Assembly (NCBI GenBank): GCA_905221605.1
Contig: CAJNDS010002394.1
Span: 186,001-250,000, forward strand
Direction: 5' to 3'
Length of the DNA stretch: 64,000 nt
DNA from: Symbiodinium natans
Taxonomy: Eukaryota; Sar; Dinophyceae; Suessiales; Symbiodiniaceae
The stretch's first letter is position 1, and each line of letters starts with the position of its first letter. The position numbers and the translations under genes were made by a program. The notes beneath the pieces are model-generated. The model saw only the letters and a list, made by a program, of their open reading frames with translations. It had not been told where the DNA came from and searched no databases. This document shows, piece after piece, positions 1-10,507 of this stretch.

Positions 1-78
1 GGGTTTAGGGTTTAGGGTTTAGGGTTTAGGGTTTAGGGTTTAGGGTTTAGGGTTTAGGGTTTAGGGTTTAGGGTTTAG
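1..78 (+). repeat. TTTAGGG telomere-type array at window start
   Basis: About eleven uninterrupted TTTAGGG units open the window. A left chromosome end would read CCCTAAA on this strand, so this is an interstitial array and not the chromosome terminus. Confidence 0.95.
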
Positions 79-1236
79 CCCTGCCCTCCGTATTTCAGGA
101 GACTTTGGCAGAGTGCGATTTGCGGAGCCTTGAAGCCCAAAGCCTTACTGTGCGCCTGTCGAGTTCTCTTTATCTTTCTCATTCTGTCTCTCTGTCTCAC
201 TGTCTTTCTCTGTATCTTCACCCTCTCGGTGTGTACATATATATGTTTTGTGCATACACTTCTAGAGAGAGACAACAATTTATTTAGGCTTGGGAGGCCT
301 TAGTCAGAAATGGGATATAGGTTCAGGTTGCAGTGCCTTCTGGGGTTTGAATCTTAGGACCTAGGTTTCAGGCTGTTGGCTGAAAGGCTTGCTGGGGCTT
401 GAGTCTAGGGTTTGCCTGAGCCCCAGATCCTTGAAGCCCTATGAATCTGTCAGAATCAGGCTAGGTTTTGGACCAGGGGACCCACCGTCATCCAACAGTA
501 GATGAAGCTCCAAGTCGCAGCTAGGAATGGGCCCTTCGTGTAGTCCCCTACACTTGTTTAAAGGGACCTCAAAGGGATCCGAAGTATGGGCCCCTTCTTG
601 TGTACAGTGTGTATAGAGGTTATACAACCGGGACCATAATTAAGGGCCCATACTTCGGATCCTCTTAGGGCTTACAGGGCTTAAGTCCCTGCAGCCGGTG
701 CGTGGGTTTAGGACCCTAAACCCTAAGCCCTAAACCGTAAGGTCCCTAAGCCTGAATACCCTAACCCTCCCCGAAAACACATAGTGAGACCCAGCCCAGC
801 TCAAAAGCCCGAAAGCCCCGTACTCCAAACCACCCGGTTTAGGGTTTAGGGTTTGGGGTTTAGGGTTTAGGGTTTAGGGTTTAGGGTTTAGGGTGGTAGC
901 CCAGTGGTACCCTTTTGCCTTGTTTTGGCTCAAGGTTCCCTTATGAAGCCGCCCCAAACAAAGGGTGCCCGTTTTTTGGTACGGGTACCTGGGCTACCCA
1001 GGTTCTGAACATCTGCACCCTGAAGTCTGGGCCCCGAGGTTTCGGGCCACCACCCTAAACCCTACATCCTAAACCTTCAATCCTAAACCCTACATTCCCC
1101 CACATTCCCCTACATCCGAAACCCTAAGCCCTAAGCCCTAAACCTGAAACCCTAAACGCTAAATCCTAACATCCGAAACCCGAAACCCAAGCCCTAACAT
1201 CCGAAACCCTAGAATCTCGAGATTCCAAACCCTGAG
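79..1236. other. Non-coding stretch with telomeric tracts and foldback elements
   Basis: No convincing exon is seen. The stretch holds a pyrimidine-rich TCTC patch (150-225), an inverted repeat with 19-bp perfect arms (575-593 and 644-662), a second TTTAGGG array (838-893), a family A foldback (about 895-1010) and degenerate CCCTAAA units (1050-1215). Confidence 0.6.
575..662. repeat. Inverted-repeat element, 19-bp perfect arms
   Basis: The left arm GGATCCGAAGTATGGGCCC (575-593) is matched exactly by its reverse complement at 644-662 around a 50-bp loop. It resembles a MITE or foldback insertion. No second copy was recognised. Confidence 0.8.
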
Positions 1237-4200
1237 GTCGTGACCTGGGCGGACCTCTTGGATGATCCCTCCGAGATGGCAGCTCAGGTTCGCAACTTGT
1301 TTGTTTAGGGTTTAGGGTGTAATTAGGGTTTAGGGCTTGGGGTTTATAGGGTTTGGGGTTTATAGGGTTTGGGGTTTAGGGTTTTGCAAAGCTCCTAGCC
1401 TTAAATGGGCATTTCCCAAAATAGAATTACCCTAACTATGGCTGAGGGTTGGGGGTTGGGGTGTTTTTGTAGAAGATTGCGCTCTCACCCCTCCTTGCCG
1501 CGAAGAACTACCATGGCTCTGTGTGTGGGAGTTGGGGCAAGGCTGTAGGACACTGCAGGATCTTAGCGGTTAACGGCCACGCAAGGCAGATGACTCATGT
1601 ACCCCCTCTATACTACCCCACCTAGGTTCCCCCCATAATTAAGGCTACTTCGGATAATCGAGCCTCATTAAGGGTTATTTAAGAGGGGAACCTAGGGAGT
1701 ATAGAGGGGGTAGTAGGGAAACCCATGAATGACGTGAGGGTGAGGCACGTCTTAGGACCCATGTCAACGACGACTCATGTGTCGCCATTTTCCTAAACTG
1801 GAACCCCTGGAACCCTAAACCCTAAACTTACTAAACCCTGAACCCTGAACTACCCTAAACCCTTAACCCCCTAAGCCCGAATACCTAAACCAGCTCTGAA
1901 CTGCCCTCACAACCACCTCAACGTAGCCCTATACTCAAACCCAAAAGATCCTTGAAGCCTAAATGCAGTTTAGGGTTTAGGGTTTAGGGTTTAGGGTTTA
2001 GGGTTGAGCCCCAAAGCCTTTAACCACAAAGCCATGCTTCAGCACAGCTTGCTTTGAGCAGAGTCCCCTCCCGAGAGATTGCGGTTGCCCTGCCCTGGCC
2101 AGGCTGCAACCAGCACCACCTCTATCTGGCACGGCGCTGAGGTCTTTTCTTTTTTTGGTAGGGGTTTAGGGTTTGGGGTTTTGGGTTTAGGGTTTAGGGT
2201 TGAGGGTTGAGGGTTTAGGGTTTAGGGTTTAGGGTTTAGGGTTTGGGAAACTGCAGCTATAACAGGTTGTCATCTTACTTTGGGGCACTAGCAATGCTAC
2301 TCTAAACGGCCCATGAGCCTTCAAGTAGGCTTCAGGCGACATCCGAAAACCCTCCTTGAAGTGACGGTCAGTGCGCTTGTATGGTTTAGGATTCTGGGTG
2401 CTGTACCATAAACTCGCTTGAAATCCAAAGTTGAACCTTGCAAGCTATCTTATGATTAGGGTTTCGGAACTAGGGTTTAGGGTTTAGGGTTTGGGGTTTA
2501 GGGTTTAGGGTTTAGGGCCTCGGCTGAGGCAGACGAGCAGCAGCCAGGACGCGGCACCTATGTGCCATGGCACCAGATGCTCAGTTCTTGTGGGACTCAG
2601 GCAAGCTTGGGTTTCACAGGGCTTACTACTACTGTTTGCTTAAGAACCCCCCTGAAAAGAATAAAAACAATGATCTCAATGTTTCCCTTATCTATTTTTT
2701 GGTGGTTCTTCAGCAGTTCGTGGATTGGGGAAAGACGGATGAGTTTAGGGAAGTATGTTCAGGGAGCTTGTTACGCCAGACGACAGGGCACGGAGTCCGA
2801 AACCCTAAATCCTTGAGACACAAAAGCTCACAACCAGCTCTTCGGAATGCCCCTACTATAGTATGCTCCGTACTGTTCAGGGCACCACAAATTAGAGGGA
2901 CCCATCAACGATCGCATGACCACTAAACCCTGCCTACCTCATGCTCAACCCTAAACCCTCAGAACACACCCTAGAGTCGCAGGCGTTCAGGGGGCATTTG
3001 CTGCCTATACATAAATGCCTGGACTACAACCGCACACCCTAAATCCTAAGCCCGAAACAGCAAACCTTGCCGCTCCCTTTGGGATTCGCCATTCTGTGGG
3101 CTGTTCCATAGCTCTTAGTGTACCAATATGCAGGGCCTCCGATTTGAAAGCAATGCCGAAACCCAAAATGCCATAGCGTCGACCTTCAGCCTTGAACACC
3201 ACGGCTTCTTCCTTAAACCCGGAACCCTGAACAACCCCCTTTCCTCTGAACCCTAAACCCTAAACCCTAAACCCTAAACCCTAAACCCTAAACCCTAAAC
3301 CCTAAACCCTAAACCCTAAACCCTAAACCCCCGACATGAGGTCTGCAGAGGCCTTCGCGGCATTCGTCCGCTCCTCGACGACCGCAGCCTGCACTGCACC
3401 TGGCCCGAAGATGACGGGTTTAGGGTTTAGGGTTTAGAGTTTAGGGTTTAGGGTCCTGAATGTGTGTTGCGTGTGCGAAACAGGGTTTATATTACCAGTA
3501 CCCCAAGCGGAGCAACAATGCGCACAGGTACACTCACCTAAGTTTCTAGGGAACCTAAAGTTAGACTCGTGTCATGTGGCTCCAGAATTGAGGGTTTAGG
3601 GTTCAGAGTTTGAAGAGTTTCTAAGGGTGGTTTCATGGGCCCTTTGGCTTTGTAGAGTACATGAGGGGGTATGTAAGGGGTCCCCGCTTAAGGGCCCACA
3701 TTAAGGGACCATGTAACTACCCCAGGAGAGTTTAGGGTGAAGGGTTCAGGGTAAAACCAACGCCAAAGGGGAAAAACACAAAACAGAAAAACCGAGGGCA
3801 GCTGTCGGATGCCACCGGTGGGATTGTGGTTCTTCTGTTGGACGGTTTGGGCTGTCGAGCTTGGAGTTTAGGCTTCAGGGTGTAGCGTAGCACCATCATT
3901 GCCCCAAGGCCCCTGAATTCCCTAAACGCTTAAAGCCTCAATCAACCCTGGCTAAACCCTAAACCCGAAACCCTACACCCTAAACCCTAAACCCTGAAGG
4001 GATTTTTCACGTTGTCCTTTATTGGGATGAAGAAGATTCTAATTATTTTGGAACATGTTTCAGGGGGTTTTCAACTTGGCCAACCTAGAGCCCTAACACC
4101 CTAACACCCTAACACCCTGACCCTAAACCCTAAGCCCTGAATCCTGAACCCTAAACCCTAAACCCTAAACCCTGAACCCTCCTTCATCCCAAAGCCCCCT

Positions 4201-7200
4201 ACAGAGCCGAGGGTGTCGGCGCGGGACGCGCCTTGCAGCTACCGACCGGGGTAGTTGGCTGCTCCGCCATGCTTCTTTTCGGGCTTTAGGGTTTGGGGTT
4301 TTGGGTGTGGGGTTTGGGGTTTAGGGACTAGGGTTTGGGGTTTGGGGTTTTGGGTGTGGGGTTTGGGGTTTAGGGATTAGGGTTTGGGGCGGTGTGGGGT
4401 TAAGGGTTTAGGGACCAGTTCTGAGGGTTCTTATGAGGGTTTTTAGGGTTTTTCTGAGGCTTCCAGCGTTTCTACGGCTTCCTAGGGTTTCAGGTGTCTA
4501 GGGTGTATGGGTTAGGGTGAACAATCTGGCGCCCTTCTGATTCCGGCAGCTTTGCCCTAAACCCTAACCCTAAACCCTAAGTTCCTTAACAAGAACCAGG
4601 GAAAGGGCCGTCCTCGCTTGCAGGATGTCGAGGTGGCTTGTAGGCATCGGGCTCCCTTACACCCCTCCTCAAGCAAATCAAGGGTTTGGGGTTTAGGGTT
4701 TACGGTTGAGGGAGCAGGGTTTAGGGTTTAGGGTTTAGGGTTATGGTTTCGGGTTTAGGGGTGGGGTTTTGGGGTCAAAGGGTTCCTGGAAGCCCTAGAC
4801 CCTCTAGGCTACTAAGCCCCCTAAGCTGGTCCCAGGGGCATTGAGGCTTCTTTGTTCTTGCACATCGATTCGAGGGCTTTTGTTGTGGGGGGTGGGTTCG
4901 GGTTGCAGGCTTGCTGCGATTTAGGGTTGTTGGCGGCTTGGGTAGGGTTTGTAGTGGTCCCTAAACCCTAAACCCTAAACCCTAAACCCTAAACCGCCTT
5001 GCAAGCTGCTGCGGAGAGCAATGAGCCGCCTCTGCCGTGGAGGAAACAGGTAGGCCCTGGCTGACTTGGCTCCAGCATTTCACCGACTTCTCAAAGGGAT
5101 CCTGGCTAGCTCCAGGGCTTGAAGCCGTTGAGGAAAGGCATCCTTGACAAGGCAGCAAGCACTTCTTTCCAGACAGCCGTGGGCCTGATGCGGGACGGTG
5201 CAGCTCTATCCTTTGACAGCTCAGAGCGAGGCGCAGAAGCTCGACAATGCAGCAACCACGGGAGCAGAAGAAAGGTTGATGCAAAGCAGTGGCCTAAAGG
5301 TTACGGAGTTAGGGTTTGGGGTTTCTAGGATTTGGGGGTATATAGGGCTTGGAGGCGTAAGGATCAATCCCTAAATCTCTTTCACACCAGCGAGCCGTTG
5401 CGCCAAGATAACCCGGAGCTTCATCGGGCTTGCAGCCAGACGAAGGTTGATGATCATGTCTCCCGAGCCTCTTTACACCCTAAGCTCTTAAAACTTAAAG
5501 CCCTAAACCCGAATCCCTAAACCCTAAACTCTAAATCCTAAACCCTAAACCCTAAACCCTAAACCCTAAACCCTACACCCTAAACCCTAAGCCCTAAACC
5601 CTAAACCCTAAACCCTAAAGCCTAACCCCCAAGCCCTGAAAACACACGTGTAGCGCAGCAGACAGTCTATGCCCCACCTCACTCCTGAGTGCCTCAGACA
5701 TGGAAACCCCAACACCTCAAGCCCTTGTCGTCCTGGAGACTCGAGATCCTGAAAGATCGCGCTGTTGAGACCCCCAAGGTGCCAAGCCCGACCCTCATCA
5801 GCCCTCATCACCCCTCGCACCTGTAGTGCGCTGCACAAATGGCACTGGTGAGCTGGAAGTCCGCACGTGTGACGCGCGCGGACCTGGCATTGTTGCTGGG
5901 CTTTCCTTGAACACAGTAAGGGCCGAACCGCATACCTCACTCAACATCCAGAGCTATCATGGGAGATAGCCCGACACCTAACACCCGAAAGCCCTCACAA
6001 CCCCTAAATCTTTGAGCCATTAACATTTTGAACCTGTAACAGGTTTACTCTGGTTGGCCATACCATGTGTTGATACCTGGCGTCCTGATGTCACAGGAGC
6101 ATCATTCACGTGAGATTCAGTATTCCTGCAAGACCAAAGTGATCAGTCGACAATAGCTGCGACCAGTCCTGCTAGCAGCGAACCTAGCGTCGCAAGTAGC
6201 TACAATCAGGCTGTACGCAGCAGCCCACCCTCGTAAAGCAAGTGTTCATGAGAATGTTGGTCACAGCTTGCTGGCATGCATCAATCCCGACATGTTACCC
6301 CAAGCTCTTAAATTCTGAACCCGAATGCTAGGTTGGACTCAGGCAAGTGGCTGAACGAACCTGGGTCGCAAGGATATCATGTCAGGACACCCTTGAACGC
6401 TTCATTCAGTGCTCTTCGTGAAATTTCGGGCGCATTGTGCTTGCCCCACGCATCCCCAGCCTGCCCTAAACTTGACATCGCAACTTGTAAGTTGATTTGG
6501 CTCTACCAGACCTGGTCCGAAACCCTCAACCCAGCTTTGTGAAACGCAGGCGAAACGCTTTGCTGTGTGGTGGTAGGCCAGAGCTCGATATTGGGGCGGG
6601 GGGTTGGCCATTTTGGAGTTTCTACAGTAAGATGTAAGGGGGCCCCCCCCTTTGGAGACAAGTGCACCTTCTAAACCCTCGACAACCCTACCTAAGCCCT
6701 AAACCCTAAGCCCTAAACCCTAAACCCTAAACCCTACACCCTAACCCTAAACCCTAACCCAAGATCCCAAGCCTGACCCCCAAGAGCTTGTGCTAAGGAT
6801 GCTGTGATCGGCTTCTGGACCGCCTCTCGGCGCTTTCGCCCCCCTCGGCCTTAAAACCTTTAGGGTTGGGTTTGGGGTTTGGGGTTTAGGGTTTAGGGTT
6901 TAGGGTTTCGGGTTTAGGGTTTAGGGTTTAGGGTTCAAAGTAGGGTCCATAGGGCATCGAGATGGTTTAAGGCTTCTGGGATGTTTTGCGGCGTTCAGGG
7001 TTTGGGGTGGAGAAGGTGCCAGTTAGGCTCCCGAACCCCCATGACTCTAAGGGAGGGTACACGGTCCATTGAGTATGGCCCCTTACCTCCGATTTAAAGA
7101 GTCCTGTTACGTGTGGGCCTTGGGTTTTAGAGAGTAGAAGGGGTATATCAGGGGCAAACCGATCAGGACGGCGTATGGGGGCGGATGGCACACAGCCTTC

Positions 7201-7973
7201 GGCAAAGGCCGTCGAACCCCCCCAGCCTTCGTCGAACCTCCGGCCTTCATTTAGCCTTCGTCGAACCCTGGCGTTTTTTTTCGGGCTTTGTCTTGACCTT
7301 TTGTTACGGCCTTCGTCGAACCCCCTCCCCCTTCGTCGAACCTCCCGGCCTTCGTCGAACCTTCGCCCGGCCCCCCGGCCTTCGTCGAACTTCGTCTCGG
7401 CCGGTTGGTATCCCGAGTCTTCGTCGAAGTGCTCTGGCCATCCTGCTCTTCGGCCATCCTGGTGTGTTTTCCCCTTAGTATAGAAGCGTTCCCCTACTAA
7501 GGGGCCATGTGACTACCCTTCGGGGGCACATTGCAGAAACCCTAAGCACTAAGACGTCCCAGAGCGAGTAGTGCGTCTCACTGAGGCTTTCGGGAACATA
7601 AGCCAATTTCAGGCCCCCTCAATTTTCCAAGCCCCCCCCCCCCCCCCCACCCATCCCCGTCTTTTCAGGGTTTAGGGGGGGGGGGGGGGGGGGGGCGGGT
7701 ACACCGAGTACCCAAAACGCAACACCCTAACTCCTAAACCTACACCGAGCACCCAAAACGCAACACCCTAAATCCTAAATCCTAAACCCTAAACCCTAAA
7801 CCCTAAACCCTAAACCCTAAACCCTAAACCCTAACTAAACCCTGAACCCTAAACCCTAAACCGCTCAGGAATACCTCAGCACCGCGCCGCCCCCGGATGG
7901 CTTGGGCAATCCGTCGATCCTGATCGTGGATGCTGCGTCGGCCAACTGGACACTCGGCTGCACGTTCCGCTGA
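1237..7973 (+). CDS. Unidentified multi-exon gene (about 14 exons, 3' end at 7973)
   Basis: I do not recognise the product. Proposed exons are 1237-1302, 2064-2141, 2529-2600, 3341-3417, 4205-4282, 4600-4683, 5019-5049, 5204-5299, 5395-5445, 5802-5915, 6147-6212, 6348-6486, 6787-6847 and 7869-7973. Each is preceded by AG and followed by GT or GC. Phases agree at nearly every junction, for example 3417 ends in GG, 4205 starts with A, and 4282 and 4683 continue in the same phase. The last junction (6847 to 7869) does not agree, so an exon or splice site there is wrong. Distinctive segments are TWADLLDDPSEMAAQVRNLF (first exon), PPLPWRK, RCTNGTGELEVRTCDARGPG (5802 exon) and DAVIGFWTASRRF. The final exon closes at TGA 7971-7973. 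The 4205 and 4600 exons carry hydrophobic stretches that could be membrane segments. No start codon was found, so the 5' end is missing. Together the exons code for about 370 residues. Confidence 0.5.
1598..1715. repeat. MITE-like inverted repeat
   Basis: Arms of about 28 bp (1601-1630 against 1684-1710) combine a CCCCTCTATACTACCCC core with a CCTAGGTTCCCC block. They lie inside the first intron of the 1237-7973 gene model. Confidence 0.7.
3241..3329 (-). repeat. CCCTAAA array at an intron 3' end
   Basis: About twelve perfect CCCTAAA units stop a few bases before the inferred exon at 3341-3417. A TTTAGGG array starts at 3418 on the other side, so the exon is bracketed by inverted arrays. Confidence 0.9.
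3600..3722. repeat. Family D foldback element, copy 1
   Basis: It contains the family D signature GGGCCCxxATTAAGGGACC followed by ATGTAACTACCCC, with partial inverted matches near its left end. Related copies lie at about 36561-36690 and 41643-41855, and an interrupted one at about 7060-7520. Confidence 0.6.
7060..7520. repeat. Family D element interrupted by a TTCGTCGAA repeat cluster
   Basis: Family D left sequence (7064-7160: GTATGGCCCCTTACCTCC and GGGGTATATCAGGGG) and right sequence (7474-7518: CTACTAAGGGGCCATGTGACTACCC) are split by about 315 bp. The insert holds seven or eight copies of CTTCGTCGAACC, a near palindrome, at irregular spacing. The frames open across it are repeat translation, not a gene. 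Confidence 0.6.
7636..7696. repeat. Poly-C / poly-G foldback
   Basis: A C run (about 7636-7649) and a G run (about 7675-7696) face each other across about 25 bp. The sequence after the G run holds a tandem direct duplication of about 31 bp (from about 7698 and about 7741). Confidence 0.7.
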
Positions 7974-8405
7974 AATCCTTGTATTGCAAGGGTTTAGGGT
8001 TCAGGTTTTAGGGTTTGGGGTTTAGGGTTTGGGGTGTGGGGTTTGGGGTTTAGGGTTTAGGGTTTGGGGTTTAGGGTTTAGGGTTTAGGGTTTAGGGTTT
8101 AGGGTTTAGGGTTTAGGGCAGTGACCTCAACCAAAGGCGCAAAAAACATACGGTTTAGGCTGTAGTGTTATGGGAGGAGCAGTGCCAAGCTGAATTCGAA
8201 CCCTAGCAGGCAGGGTCTGATAGACTGATGGGCTACCCAAGAGTAAAGCAGGGTGTTGAGTTGGTGCTTCGACCCTAACCCTACTAAACCCTAAACTAAA
8301 ACAGGCCTTACAACTCGAAAACCTAAGCTCCAAAACCCTAAACCCCAAACCCCAAACCCTAAACCCTAAACCCTAAGCTCTCATCTCGAAGCTGGGTGTC
8401 CTAGG

Positions 8406-8502
8406 ATGGCGACAGAAGATGACGAGGAAGACGTGATGGAGGCTCGCGTTGCACGACTCTCACATTCCCAGACCCCGGGGGGGGGGGGGGGGGAAATCCA
8501 AG
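8406..8502 (+). CDS. Candidate first exon, acidic N-terminus
   Basis: An ATG follows directly on TCCTAG|G, a possible splice or spliced-leader acceptor, and begins MATEDDEEDVMEARVARLSH. The frame then runs into a 17-base G tract before AAGAG|GTAGAT. It sits just after the TGA that closes the preceding gene model, so it could be the first exon of the C48 protease gene downstream. That link is inference only. The G tract makes the frame at its 3' end unsafe. Confidence 0.4.
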
Positions 8503-8914
8503 AGGTAGATCCCTGTAAGGGTTTAGGGTTTAGGGTTTAGGGTTTAGGGCTTTAGTGTTTCGGGTTTGGGGTTCCGAACAATGACCCAATTGTAGCATAA
8601 GGTACTATTTGGGGGCTCGACTTTTTGGATCCTCCCCAAGGTCTGGGCATCTGCCGTACAAGCAGACTCCACCTAAACCCCGAATCGAAACCCAAACTCT
8701 ATCAGACCCAAACCCGACAGCCCTAATCAACACTGAAGCCCTAAACTTCAAATCCTGAGCCCTAAACCCTAAACCTGTGCAGAAAACAATTCCGGAGGTC
8801 CTAAGTCCTAAGGAAGAGAGACAGAGGACGTCGCCCTTAACGCGCTTTGGGGCTTTGGGGGTCCTAAGCCTGCAGCCCCGGACCCTGAGATTAGAGGCTT
8901 AGGGTTTTCGGGTT

Positions 8915-9045
8915 TACAGGGTGGGGCACCCTTACCATAATAACTGTAGTGAAGGGACTTATAACCTAATTTAGATTTAGGATCCTTATAACCCAAGTTT
9001 GGGCTCTTATAACTCTACTTATAACTAGGGGGCCCCACCTTGTAG
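8915..9045 (+). repeat. Family C foldback element, copy 1
   Basis: This element of about 130 bp has imperfect inverted ends (TACAGGGTGGGGC and GGGGCCCCACCTTGTA). Its interior reads ACTTATAACCTAATTTAG and GGATCCTTATAACCC, and it is nearly identical to three other copies at 35327, 44151 and, reversed, 44733. Confidence 0.85.
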
Positions 9046-9169
9046 GGTTCGAGGGATGCCCAGTAACACCCTTAGTTTTGCCTTCTCCTTAGGGCCTTCA
9101 GGCTCTGCTAAAAACAAAAGATCGGGAAGTTCTCCAAATTAGTGTTTAGGGTGTGGGTTTAGGGTGTAA

Positions 9170-9690
9170 GGCCGCACTAAAACCCCTATAAAAAGCCATA
9201 ATAAAGTAGTACGTCCCTGGGGCTATTAATAAGATGCGAACGAAGCCCCCGCAAAAACCAAATGAAATTATGCCGCTTTCTTTGCCTGGATTTCCAAGAT
9301 GAGATGCTTTTCTCTGCCTTTTTGGTCATTTAAGGAGCGGTCACGTGCCACTTCCTTCTAATCCCGTGCATTCATTTTATGATTATTAGTATCGCGCGGG
9401 GGAATTCTAAGGAGAAGAGAGTACGTGAACTACACAGTAATAAAAATATGTGTGGCTACAAGTAAACGCCCTAATAGTACTAATAATGGCCCTTATATTT
9501 CTATTCTGATATTATGGGGCCTTAAAATGTACTACAGAATAAGGCCCCTGTACAATATTTTTATTTACATACGCGCGAAAGGAAAGAGCGCACGAAAAGA
9601 TTTCCAACATATTATAATCTACGGGCCTCACGTCTTAATATTAATGGCCCGTGCACTCACTTCCTTCGTGCGGTATTAAAAAAGTCCTCA
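9170..9690. other. AT-rich island inside a GC-rich window
   Basis: Base composition drops to clearly AT-rich and telomere units disappear for about 500 bp. An 84-codon open frame (9425-9679, +) exists but has no recognisable motif, and its codon use is unlike the supported exons. CCCGTGCA and CACTTCCTTC motifs recur at both ends, which suggests an inserted element. Confidence 0.5.
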
Positions 9691-9719
9691 AACCCCTGGG
9701 TTCTCGGGTGCAGGGTTTA

Positions 9720-9835
9720 AGGTTTAGGGTTGATAATACAGTTTAGGGTTTATAGTACAGTTTAGGGTTTATAATACAGTTTAGGGTTTATAATACAGTT
9801 TAGGGTTTAGGGTTTGTAATACAGTTTAGGGTTTC
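9720..9835 (+). repeat. Hybrid telomeric tandem repeat
   Basis: About five tandem copies of TTTAGGGTTTATAATACAG are present, a 19-bp unit made of a telomeric heptamer fused to a non-telomeric 12-mer, with minor variants. Confidence 0.85.
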
Positions 9836-10507
9836 GGGTTGAAGGTTTAGGGGTGAAATCTTCAGGGTGCCTCTGAAGCATCCACCTCAGGCGTTGACTG
9901 GGCTGGAGGTGCCCAGCAAGCATCCTGGCCTGACTGTTGCAGGGTGTACTTAGAACCCAGAGATTCCATTTGTCGTACTAGTATGGAATAGGCACCCCCA
10001 AGCCCGATTTAGTATGGTTTTTGGGGTAAGAAGTTCCTTTGGCTTCGTAAGTCTACTTTGTATCCCTTAGAAACCCGATGAAAATCCCCCGTGGCCCACA
10101 CTACGAACCCTACTTACTAAGTCAAAGAGCTTCCCAGCATAGCTTTAGGTCTCAGGGTGTTCAAAGGCTTTGGGGTGTGGAGTTGCAGGGTTAAGCTGTT
10201 CAGGGCTTGGGGTTGGGGCTACATATGGCGCAGCCCCGTATAATCCTTGTATGCAGGTCGTCATCCGTTCGTGTGTCCTGAACTCGCCAGATGGGAGTTG
10301 ATCTGCATTATAAACCCTTGTTTGGGATCTCTATTTCAGTATTCTCTTTGTTGTTTTGGGGTACTAATTCATATTAAAGGAGGGCACAGAATTCTCCCCC
10401 TTCCCACGATGCCTTGAATTCGGTTCGTAATGTTCGGAGAAGAGCCCTAGACCCCGCACACTGACGTTAGGAGTAGGGAGAATTCGGAAACTCGGAACCA
10501 GCCCCAG

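Noticed and set aside
1..78. Chromosome end (telomere) at the window start
   Set aside because: A left terminus would show CCCTAAA on this strand. The array is TTTAGGG, is short, and identical arrays recur throughout the window.
923..934. Twelve-base match (TTTTGGCTCAAG) to the end of the dinoflagellate spliced leader, suggesting a retroposed mRNA relic
   Set aside because: It lies inside a family A foldback whose other copies have TTTTTGGTTCTTGG at this place, and no coding frame follows. A single 12-mer is too little evidence.
7175..7483. Overlapping + strand frames of about 100 codons across the TTCGTCGAA cluster
   Set aside because: All three frames are open because of the repeated motif. 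The residues are repeat units, and no domain is visible.
8170..8270. tRNA-like sequence on the - strand (GGGTTCGAATTC box and a D-arm-like CTACCCAAGAG)
   Set aside because: T-arm, anticodon-arm and acceptor stems do not pair. At best it is a decayed tRNA-derived repeat.
9425..9679. 84-codon frame in the AT-rich island
   Set aside because: No motif, atypical composition, no homologue recognised. It is kept only as part of the island description.
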